Of a stretch of DNA of 64,000 bases, positions 34,301 to 46,170 are shown in pieces. A program made the translations under genes and the position numbers. Source of the stretch: Anoplopoma fimbria (taxonomy: Eukaryota; Chordata; Actinopteri; Perciformes; Anoplopomatidae); NCBI RefSeq assembly GCF_027596085.1, contig NC_072460.1:10658826-10722825 (forward strand). Direction: 5' to 3'. A model generated the notes under the pieces. That model ran no database searches and had not been told where the DNA came from. It saw nothing but the letters and a program-made list of their open reading frames with translations. Positions within the stretch are counted from its first letter, which is position 1. Each line of letters begins with the position of its first letter.

Positions 34301-37300
34301 TCATTTTAAGTGCTGTTCTCTCACTTTCGAACAGGTGAGTTTAGTGTTTTTATTCATAACCTCCGACACACTATTTTGTCTTTATCGACTCAGGGAGCCT
34401 CAGGGCATTATTGCCTGCTGTAACCCTGTACCCCCACTGGTGAGGCAGCACGTCAATGAGCTCCATTTGCTGGTGCAGCAAGCCAGAGATATGCCTCTCC
34501 TTAAGGTAAAAAAAAAAGATGGATGGCAGCCGTTGCAATGTTTCTTGTGGTGTATTTTCAAAGTTAAGTCACTTGTCAACGAAGGTACCGAAATCAATCC
34601 GTCAAACATTGCAATGTTTTCTACACTTCACACAGGCTGAGATTGTCGTGCAAAAGACGAAAGGACTCACACCCATAAGAAAGGTTGGTTAAAAACTGAT
34701 CAAACCAGATGGAATTTTTAGTTTTCGCATTCAGTATTTTGAAAAAAAACATGACTGGGATCAAATTAATATGATTTTGTATAATTTTCCAGCCAGAGGT
34801 CACAATGTTTGGTCCTCATGATACATCCAAGGTCTCTGAGAGCGATCTTCACCACTGTTCTCCTTATGGTAAGCTTGATACACTTGCATGTTCTGCATTA
34901 TATTTGTGACTTTAATATTTTAGCCCATTAGGCCTCAAAACATTTTTATATATTTTTTTTAGAAATGCCTGTCAAACAAGGGATGCTCTTCTCAGAGGAT
35001 GAGGACAAAATGGATGTTGGTGTACAGAACACAAGTGGTCTCGTGGCAAAAGCTAAAATCACACAGTTTGAGGTAGAGGTCAACTTCTAGTTCACTTTAT
35101 TCAGCCGTTCGATTTGCACCCAACTGTTCTACCTAATGTGGGAACTATGCGTTCTTTTTGAAGGAGCTGGAAACACAGAATGACCAAGAGTCCCTCCCTG
35201 TGGCTCAAATGAAAGCCAGACGTATCGTTGAGTCTTTTGAAAACCCTTTCAGAATGGTAAGATGTGACATGATTAATCCTCAGTATTGTTTGCATTGCAT
35301 TTTATTTCACCGGACACCCAGCACTCGACTATCCTCCTTGTGATTTCAGTATTTACCCTCCGGTGATGTGCACATCAGCAAGAATGCCAAGTTTGACCCA
35401 TCTTCAAAAATATTTGAGGTAATCAAAAAGCTCCATTATCTGTGTTGTGCACTTAACTACTATGTTTGAATGTTCATAGCTTTACCATATCGTGTCTGAG
35501 TGCAAGCATACAGTTTGAGCAGAAACGGAGCATTTCCAAGCGCAAGCAGGGGCTATTTGAGGTTATGGAGAGTTTTTGTGAAATCAATGATTCATGCTCT
35601 CAAATTGAAAGAACACGCTCTAGAATAGATAGGGAAAAAGCTCTATATAATAAGACCTTTCTTCAGAACTATCATACATTTTTGTTAACTTATTCCTCTG
35701 GATGAAACTGTTCTCTGTTCTATACATCTCATCCAACTAAAACATGTTTAAATTTACATCAGCCGTTGTAGTCACAGGGACTCAAACGGCTCACCAAATG
35801 GCAAGGTGAGCCGTTTGCTTATGATTTAATCAACTTTCAGTCAGTAGATCTTCATTAATTTGCGCACGGCCATAACACATGACACTGCAAAATAAACACT
35901 CTGTAGGCATACATACTGTTTGTGCAGTAATTATGAAAATACATACACATGGTGTAAAAGAAAGTTGTTGGTCTGCAACTGGAAAATGTAAGTTCTTTGG
36001 TGATCTGAAAGCTAAAGCAGTCAAACATAGCCAAGTAAGCCATGCCCAGACCGCTACTTTTAGGCTTGGTTTTTAAACGTTTTAAGAGAGCGTAATGTTT
36101 TTTGTTGGTAAAATATGGATAACTTTGGTGGAGGCTGTACGTTAAAATACAATAACAAACCATTTCCATTACAGATTAGTAAAAGATGGAAACTCCAGAG
36201 TATTGAACAGCAACAGAAGGAGTTGGAGGCCAAGAGGGAGGCCAAGAAGAAAGCCAAAGAAGCAGCACAGGAACACACAAAGAAAGTGAGAGGTAATGGA
36301 GTCGAACTTGGTCTAAATTTGCACTTTTTCTCAATAACTTAGTCCCTCATTTAATGCATTGTGTTTTATTGTTGATTTCCACAGAGGAAAGAAAGGAGGC
36401 TAAGCAGAGCTACCAGGAGTCTCTCCAGAACGTTGCCACTGTTCGCCAGCAAGCAGCGGTAAGTTATTTGCTCGTTGGTCCTTCAATTCCCTCTACGCTA
36501 CTTCAGATGGGCCTTGCACTCCGTCAACTTCACTGATGATGTCCCTGTTGGGAAGTGTACATATCCATGAGAAAGACGAGTGTTGCATTCACCCAAGAGC
36601 CTGGCACGGCACATTAAATATAGTGCTGTAATAAGCAGCGTACCCTCTGCAGTGCCCCCCATTTTCTGAAGACATGGCTGGTATTTCTTCACAGCAATAT
36701 GGTAACTCACAAGCGAGTGAACCTCTGCAGCTCAGGCATGTCAGCGGCCTTTTAATATTTATATCTGTCACATGATGCTCCTGGGGAAAAAGAATACACA
36801 GCGTGGGATTGCAGCATTAGAGACAAGCCCCACACTCATCAAACGCTTTTTTTCTCTCCTGGCGAACAACAATGGCTTTCTTCTTCCCAAAAACCCACTT
36901 CCTGTTCGCTCCGTCTGTCTGGGCTTTTGCTTGGCACCCTCCTGCTCGGTTACTTCTACATGCTCTTGTCACAATATGGTGTTCCCTTTTTGAAATGCTC
37001 AGTTAGACAAAAGGCTTGGTTCTTCAGCTTCAGTTTTCAGTGCTGGAGAACAGAAAGATATTGTCTCCACTCTGACCCTGGTGGTCCCCGGGCGCTTCAT
37101 TGCAGCCCACTGCTCCTCCGGGATGGGTTAAATGCAGAGAAATAATTTCCCCATTGTGGGACTAATAAAGGCTTAATTATTATTATTATTATTATTAGAA
37201 CCACTTCCCCTCTGCCCCTCACTGTGTGTGCTTTGAGCCATCAGTCGCTAGTGCACACAGTGATGGCATGCAACCCCCCAATCCATTGTGTGAAGATGGA

Positions 37301-38845
37301 TTAAGTGAAAAGTTTGTTTTAAGCTGAAATGGACGTCTTCAAATAAACATGTTGGTGGCATGCCTTACAGTCAGAACTGTTGGCAGCACAACTTGAATTA
37401 ACACGCCTCAACCTGCCAACTGCAGGCAAGTATTGGCTCTGTCGGCTTACTCTGTTTCAGCCGATACTTTGGCAGTGAAGTTTTCTTGTCCAATTTCAGT
37501 TTGAAAGAAAGGTTTCCAAAGCTTCTACTGCACTGATATCAGGTTCTAACATCACTGGTGTTCTCTTTTGCCTGAGTCCTGTTCGAAACAAAATCAACAA
37601 AACGTAACAAATGATGCATGTTGAAATAATTAATCGGAAATGATCCCAAGGAGAACACATGACTTGTGAAGGCTCACAAAATAGAAGTCCAGCCATAAAA
37701 AAGACTTAAAGAGTATTGTTGCATTGATTCCTATTGGATAAAGGATTTAATGGTTTCTGTGCATGCATGTCCGCTCTTGTAAAGCATGAAGCAAATTGAG
37801 AATGTCAACCTTTGTATGGCAGCAAAAGCTAGATTTTCAACTACAGACTTTTTCCTCAATAATGAGGCAATATAATGGTGACTTAAGTAGGTCACTGCAA
37901 TAATATTCTTTCAACCGGAGGACCATACAGTATGACATTTTTGTGTGGGATACATAAACGTTTATGTGCCAAATATGCAGCAAAAGAAAATAGTTTGGTA
38001 AAAGTTGTCCGTTAATATCAATCTCTTTATAATTCCTGTTTAATCACTTTAAGATTCCAATGATGATATATATGCAATTTAATTCCTACAGCTGGGAACA
38101 GTTATGCAACAGTGCTCATTATAATTTTTAACAAAATACTTCTATTTAAGAATACATCTATTTAAATGGTTATTCTAAGTATTGCTCAGAATATAATGCT
38201 GCTGACCACTTTCATTAGGAATCTGCGGAAGGCGGCGGAAAGAAAAGAGAGAGGGTTGTCAGTGAGATTGGAGAGTCAACTCCCAAACCGAGTAAGAAGC
38301 TGATGAAATCTGCAGCGAAAACCGAGGAGAAGGAGCCGCCTCCCCAAGACAGCTTCCAGCCCTTTGACTACAGTCAGTCAGACCTCAAAGTCTTTGCTGG
38401 TATGTATGATGTCACTACTTACTTTACATTTAGGTCGCTGTTGTACAGTATTGTATTATAAAAATGAGTTAAACTCAGTGCGCCTGCTTTTTAATTACAG
38501 GTACCAAACCAAAGGACAACCCACAGTTTGATCCAAATCGGCAAGCTCATGGTTTCAAGAAAAAGGTACGAGTTTATTAATAGATGTGTGCATTAAACAA
38601 TATGTATTTCAACAGTGCGTGACAAATTTAAATCTTTCATCCAACAGAAAACTCCTAAAGGACAAAAATCCAGTTTTGCAGCTGGAAACCGTAGCATGTC
38701 GTACCTGGCTGGAAGATCCGCCGGGTAATTATGTAAAATATACAGAAGCTCCTTTGCATCTGCAAATTCAAACTTCTCAGTATGTTAACCATTCTGTCTT
38801 TTTCTTCTCTACAGAGGATTCCGGCAGAACTGGCCCAAAAGATAA
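28398..38845 (+). CDS. exosc10: exosome component 10 (Rrp6), nuclear 3'-5' exoribonuclease
   Basis: Distributive 3'-5' exonuclease of the nuclear and nucleolar RNA exosome (rRNA, snoRNA and nuclear RNA decay). Twenty-five exons give 904 aa: 28398-28544, 29304-29440, 29960-30083, 30170-30274, 30463-30622, 30711-30819, 30906-30981, 31069-31179, 31383-31526, 32556-32746, 32924-33080, 33888-34036, 34216-34266, 34394-34505, 34636-34683, 34793-34868, 34963-35072, 35164-35256, 35350-35418, 36175-36292, 36385-36458, 38219-38399, 38501-38565, 38648-38724, 38815-38845 (stop TAA). Domains: N-terminal PMC2NT cofactor-binding region (about 45-130); DEDD-Y exonuclease with Asp321 and Glu323 (FAVDLEHH), Asp379 ([10 protein letters not shown]), Tyr444 and Asp448 (YARTDTHYL), all at the human positions plus 8; HRDC (about 495-590); then a charged, lysine-rich C-terminal tail ending GFRQNWPKR. 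Human EXOSC10 is 885 aa. The start is the first in-frame ATG; ATGs at 28419 and 28422 are alternatives. Introns after exons 4 and 15 have weak donors (GTTGGC, GTTGGT), but frame and homology support them. Confidence 0.96.
35581..36154 (+). repeat. unclassified dispersed repeat, copy 1 (exosc10 intron 19)
   Basis: This block matches the block at 40112-41048 in the same orientation. Shared stretches include GTAGTCACAGGGACTCAAA, GTGAGCCGTTTGCTTATGAT, CTGTTTGTGCAGTAATTATG and, at the end, GGAGGCTGT followed by ATACAATAA. The copies are similar but clearly diverged. Copy 1 lacks about 400 bp found in copy 2. It ends some 20 bp before the exon 20 acceptor at 36173-36174. No coding capacity and no family assigned. 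Confidence 0.8.
37060..37197 (+). repeat. L2-type LINE/SINE 3' tail in exosc10 intron 21
   Basis: CAGCCCACTGCTCCTCCGGG, ATGGGTTAAATGCAGAGA, TTTCCCCATTGTGGGACTAA and TAAAGGCTTAATTATT are followed by a run of ATT units at about 37172-37197. This order is typical of fish L2-clade retroelement tails that end in a short tandem repeat. The 5' edge is approximate. Confidence 0.7.
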
Positions 38846-38905
38846 ACTCTCGTTCATGCAAAAAAAAAATGTCTTATTTTAAAATGAGTTTTTCCATCCT
38901 GCAGA

Positions 38906-38936
<31 letters not shown>

Positions 38937-40111
38937 CTTCCTGCAAGTGAAATTCAGTATTTCAATATTTACTGAATTTCAAAATGTGTTTTCTTCCATC
39001 TGTGGAACAGTTTACCCTGTAAATATGTGGAAGCACAGACCTCTTTATAAAGATGATTTTAGACAAAAAAAAATTCTTGTCTATTTTTTTTCAATCAAAC
39101 AAAAAAAAACTATCACTATGTATCATAGTTATATTGAGTTTTTTTCTTGTCTTTATTCAAGAGCTTGGCCTTTCAATTTGAGAGCATGAACTATTGATTC
39201 CACTCAAAACCCTTCCCTCACAATGAAATCGCCCCTTCATGTGCTTGGATTTGCTCTGTTTCTTCTCAAACTGTCGGTTTGCACACATATATTCGAGTGA
39301 TTTAGGAGAACTTGGCTCATTTACCAATTTTTTTGTATTTTGAATTCTCTCTTAGGTAGGAGGCTTATTTACAATGTGCAATAAGTCTGCTATTATCCCC
39401 CCAGAAAATAATCTATAACGAAGTGTATATTTCATATCAATTTTTGCATTAAAAAAATCACATTACTCTTCATAGTTATGTTGAAATTATTATTATAAGA
39501 CAATTCAAAATTCTCTATTGATACTATTGTACGAAACTACATTATCAATATGAACCTCTTAGGCTGCAAAACTACTTAAACTCTGCACTAATTGAAGGTT
39601 TATTATAATGATATAGGTCAGTGAGAAGTGTAACTGGGCGTTTCATGGCTAGACAGCAGAGATGGACATGGCAGAGAAGGATGGATGGTTCTTCACATGC
39701 AGGTTTATACAAGTGGCTGTACAGGAGAACTTCATCTGTTGTAACGCCTGACAGTAACACATAAGCTACTGTGGCACCTATTCTTTTGTCTCTGTCATGG
39801 AGACTTCCCCGTGACAACCTAACGTTGCAGTCATAGCTTGCTAGGCTGTGATGAGAACCATTTCTTCTTTATTTCAATGAGAGTACGATCCTCCGGTGAC
39901 ACGGCATTGGCAGCACTCAATATTTTTAGCAGGTCCCTGATTCAGCTGCTGACGGTGTAAAAAAAGAATAGATTTTCCTTTTATATCTCCAAAAGCATTG
40001 CAAAGTTCTTTATTTTTCTTATTCTATTCTCGTTGCAGGTGTGTTCGTCTTACTAGTGCTTCCTGGCAATTTGAGTTGAAGGACAGGTTTTTGTTTTTAT
40101 AAAATGAAGTG

Positions 40112-41048
40112 CAATCAATGAGTCATACTCTCAAATTGAAAAACACAACTTGAATAAATATAGGAAAAAAACTATGATAAGACCTTTCTTCAGCATTATC
40201 ATACATTTTTCTTTACTTTTGACTGGGAGAAACTGTCATCTGTTATTTACACCTCAGCCTTGGTTAAACACTAAACTTAAATGTTTAACCTTACATCAGC
40301 TGTTGTAGTCACAGGGACTCAAAGGGCTCACCAAATAGCAATGTGAGCCGTTTGCTTATGATTTATTCAACTTTCCACAGTAGTTCATCATTGATTTGCG
40401 CACAGGGCCATAAGACATTAAAAAATAATAAACACTCCGTAGGCATACACTGTTTGTGCAGTAATTATGAAAATACATAATGATGTAAAAGAAAGTTGCG
40501 GAACATTTCTTTGATGTTCTGAAAGCTATAGCTTGTGTTAAGTCTCTTACAGAGACTTGAGAATAAGACAATGTATGATGTGATATCAGACATTTGAAAA
40601 AATCCAAGGAACAACATGTTTAAAGTAAAACACTTTTTTATAACATGGTCCTCAGATGTTTAAAGATCAAATACAAACAATGCATCATGAAATCCAAATA
40701 ACATCACCACAATTGAAATAAGACACCCACAATAAAACACAGAAGTAGTAGTAGGAGGAGGAGGAGTGAATTCATTTAATTTTGGGGGATTTACCTATCA
40801 TTTACATAATTTATTTTACAGACATTTAATAATGTTTTTTTAATGTTTGGACACTTCTTTTACATTTTACAATACCCTTCAAAAACTAATCTAAAAGCTG
40901 TATTTGGGCCGGACAAAAAACAAAAAAGGAGTAGTTTGATGAGCGTACAGTGTAGACTTGGTTCTTAAACGTTTCAGAGAGTGTGGTGTTTTGTGTGTTG
41001 GTTAAATAGTAATAACTTCAGAGGAGGCTGTGCGTGAAGATACAATAA
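40112..41048 (+). repeat. unclassified dispersed repeat, copy 2 (upstream of srm)
   Basis: Same-orientation relative of 35581-36154. Both ends match, but the middle (about 40525-40945) holds roughly 400 bp that is absent from copy 1. It ends about 310 bp before the srm start codon, immediately before the inverted repeat at 41062-41182. No transposase or reverse transcriptase is visible. Confidence 0.8.
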
Positions 41049-41061
41049 ATGAATGTTCGTC

Positions 41062-41182
41062 GGTTCGTGTAATAGTTTGTTTGACTTCATTTTCTATGAC
41101 GCGCCGGTGCCGTGCTTCCAGCCTCACGTGGGCCGTGTGGACGATGCTGCCTGTGCGAAGTCAGACAAACTATACACGAACC
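41062..41182. repeat. inverted repeat with 26-27 bp arms in the srm promoter
   Basis: The left arm 41062-41088 (starting GGTTCGTGTA, ending TTGACTTC) is the reverse complement of the right arm 41157-41182 (starting GAAGTCAGAC, ending ACACGAACC), with one substitution and one single-base indel. The 68-bp spacer is GC-rich and holds a CACGTG E-box. No target-site duplication flanks it, so a MITE origin is not shown. Confidence 0.9.
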
Positions 41183-41230
41183 AATACATCCGGGCACTCC
41201 ATTGGCCCACATAACGGGACGTCAATGACG
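41125..41230 (+). promoter_or_regulatory. srm: srm proximal promoter elements (E-box, CCAAT, CRE-like)
   Basis: CACGTG at 41125-41130 is a canonical MYC/MAX E-box. CCAAT is at 41181-41185 and its inverse ATTGG at 41201-41205. CGTCAATGACG at about 41220-41230 is CRE-like. They lie about 130-235 bp before the srm start codon. SRM is a known MYC-responsive gene in mammals, so the E-box is plausible. There is no TATA box. Confidence 0.5.
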
Positions 41231-41358
41231 ACAGCGGCGCCCCATTCGCTAGATTACCAGGCATCACGTTGAGTAGGACGACGGACAAGTGTCACTTGAC
41301 CACAGTGCCACACTTTCAAACACGTTAGTGGTTATATGTGGCCGTAGAGAACGCTGTC

Positions 41359-43730
<2,372 letters not shown>

Positions 43731-44704
43731 CCAGCAACAACAGACCATGTTCATCCTCTACCTGGCCCTCTGACCACAAATATACAACCTGGTTCTAAGG
43801 CTTCTTCACCTCCTCAACACAGTTCAGCACCACTGAAAAGAGATGCCTCCTAAAGATTTTATGGGTGGGGGCACCTTTATTATGATTAGTGGGTGGGAAC
43901 TGTCTGAGTTATACAGTGAGAAGTGTTAGTTCACTCCAATGTTTCCTTCCTTCCAGTCTTTCACGCTCTTGGCGTTTTTATTTATTTTACTGGTGTATTT
44001 GGTTTTTCATCTTTACTCTGTAATCGTCTTATCCACATTTTGTGAAGAGCAATTTAATGGACTTGGGCTGAGTGGGAAGAGCATTGCCGTCAAATCTGAC
44101 CTCAATCTGAAACTGTACTGTCTATCTGATTCACCTCATCTACACCTTATGTAATGCATTACCTTTATCACGTAGTACATTGCTATACTTTTATTTGTAA
44201 TGTTTAATATCAGTTTGTGCTCATAGGAAAATACACAGTCGCCATCTGTCATGACTGCTTATTCACAATTCTAATGTGTCCTCTACACAAAAACCCTATA
44301 GTGCCTGAAATAGGTTGTTTGTGGTTGGTCGGAGAAAAAAGACTTGCTCTGTATCTAAGTGTACCAGGCACATAGAGGCCTAGAAGAAAGCTCATATGTC
44401 AATAGTTGAGAAAAGTGTCCCTTTAAATTTGCTCAGCTTTAACCATCAATTACAACGGTGTGTAAAAAAATAACTAATGCAAATTGTGAAAAAATTAAAT
44501 ATGACATTTGAGTTTTGCAATGCGAAAAATGTCATTGAGATGTGAATTCATTATGCAATTACAAACTTGCAGTATTATAGAAGGCTTGTATTGTAGTAAG
44601 CCTGTATTACATGGTCAATGTCATATGTATTATTGCAAGTCAACATGGAATCTGTTGAGAAATATCTGAGCAATCAATTTGTGATTTTCTTTTTTAAGTA
44701 CTGT

Positions 44705-44710
44705 AATAAA
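44705..44710 (+). terminator. srm: candidate polyadenylation signal for srm
   Basis: AATAAA in CTGTAATAAATTGG, followed by a T/G-rich stretch, about 1 kb after the stop codon. It is the first canonical signal I find after srm. No cleavage-site evidence. Confidence 0.5.
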
Positions 44711-45195
44711 TTGGTAACATAAAATGGTTATTTGAGTTGTGTGTGCATTCATCCACGGACTGGTTTACTCAGGCAATTGCTTTATTTGCATTACCATTGA
44801 ACAAAGGACAGAATTTTAGTTAATTTAATTCTGCTATTCTACTTGTGATCTTTAAAATGTTATTAGCTTAAAAAGCAATATCTGAAAATTATTCTCTGAT
44901 TGTTTTACTCTAAACTCTTAAGTTTGGAAGTTATGATCTGTTCAAGGTCCTTATCCACCAAAACTTTATTTTTGATCTAATCTTTACCATTGCAGCATCA
45001 CTTTCCAACCAAGTGCAGGTTAATATGTGATGTGTTTCAGCTGGGGTTCACTGTACATGGGTAACCCTCAACAGATCCCTAAGCTCTGGTTTGAGCAGTG
45101 TCGTAGCACCAGTAAGGTCCAGGTGCAGTTCCAGTATTCAGCCACTAGATGGCATCCTTTAATCTGTTATGTATGAACTGGTTCACATTTTAGAG

Positions 45196-46170
45196 CAGGG
45201 GTGGGCAATTATTTTTCCCAGGGGGCCAAATGAGCAACTGAAAATATTTTGGAGGGCCGGGCCAAAATGCCGAACTCAATTATGCATAATATACATTTTA
45301 TTTCTATATAAAAAGCAGTAAATGGCATTGTTTTGACCGCTGGTAAGAGTGTATGTTATTATTTGGCAATTAAAAGGTGAGGTTAGCTTTCAAAAATATC
45401 ATTTATTCAAATAGAATTTCCAAAATGATAAACAAAATGTGAAACATTTGACTCATTTTCAGTCACATTAATAACAAAGGGCATTTTGAGTTTCATATAC
45501 TATTGAAACAAGGATTTTCTTAGCTTTCTAAAGACATCACATCATCTTTGTAGCCAAAATAAACAAGACATGTCACTGAACTGTGTAACTGTGTAAAGAA
45601 AAGTGTCCCAGTTTTGTAGCCTTTTTGACTTTACATGCCTATATTAAACATTTAATGTTTTCAGAACTGTGCAAAAAAAAAAAAAAAAAAAAAAAAAAGA
45701 AAAAGATCAAGTGTCCCATTTCACTTGTGATTCTCTGCGATGTCCTCCACCCTTCTCGTCCCGGTGCGGCGGGACAGCGGGATGTTTTCAAACGCTTCTT
45801 TTTTCTCTGGGCATAGCAGTGCTGCAGACTCGACCATGCACTCTTTCACAAACTCCCCCTCCGAGAATGGCTTACTGTTCTGGGCGATTTTGTGGGCTAT
45901 CACAAAGCTGGTTCTGGCATGAGCCGACATTTTCGCATTTTTCAGGGGTGACACGGAAGGAAGACAGGTTGTCAATCACACGCATTTCACGTGCACAGTT
46001 GACGTGCACGATTGCGTGCACTGTGAGAATAAATGGGCTTCAAAATAAAAGCAATGCGGTTTTAGTCCACCCATAAGATAATTAGAAAATATGTTTTATT
46101 TTCTAATTATCATGTAATCTTTCGCGGGCCGGTCAGAATCATCCCGCGGGCCGTACAATGCCCAGGTCTG
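45196..46170 (-). mobile_element. hAT-superfamily transposon relic with 8-bp target-site duplication
   Basis: The termini CAGGGGTGGGCA (left) and, inverted, CAGACCTGGGCA (right) form imperfect terminal inverted repeats. They are flanked on both sides by TTTTAGAG (45188-45195 and 46171-46178), an 8-bp duplication as made by hAT transposases. GGGCCGG-rich subterminal segments occur at both ends. The 975-bp interior keeps a short piece of transposase on the minus strand and an A26 run at 45673-45698. It is an internally deleted, non-autonomous copy. Confidence 0.88.
45721..45975 (-). pseudogene. hAT-type transposase fragment (ZBED / GTF2IRD2-like)
   Basis: The minus-strand frame holds about 84 residues that include FVIAHKIAQNSKPFSEGEF, VKECM, LLCPEKKEAFENIPLSRRT and VEDIAENH. 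The order (I-A-K/Q-x-x-K-P-F-x-x-G-E-F-x-K-E-C-M ... CPEKK ... I-x-L-S-R-x-T) matches the N-terminal part of Charlie-like hAT transposases and their domesticated ZBED and GTF2IRD2 relatives. The zinc finger, catalytic core and dimerisation domain are missing, so it cannot be active. Confidence 0.75.

Larger units (their letters stand above)
38846..41358. other. exosc10 3' UTR and exosc10-srm intergenic region
   Basis: The exosc10 3' UTR has a T26 run at 38911-38936, then an 11-bp perfect stem-loop (arms 38949-38959 and 38970-38980). A possible polyadenylation signal ATTAAA is at 39448-39453. About 39500-40100 shows nothing recognisable. Copy 2 of the dispersed repeat fills 40112-41048, and the srm promoter region follows. 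Confidence 0.6.

Noticed and set aside
35466..35705. Possible extra exosc10 exon ([13 protein letters not shown]) after an AG at about 35513
   Set aside because: Homologues pass directly from the exon at 35350-35418 to the one at 36175, and the frame joins without it. Most of it lies in the dispersed repeat.
45625..46076. Lys-rich plus-strand open frames around the A26 run
   Set aside because: They come from the poly(A) run within the hAT relic. The meaningful frame there is on the minus strand.
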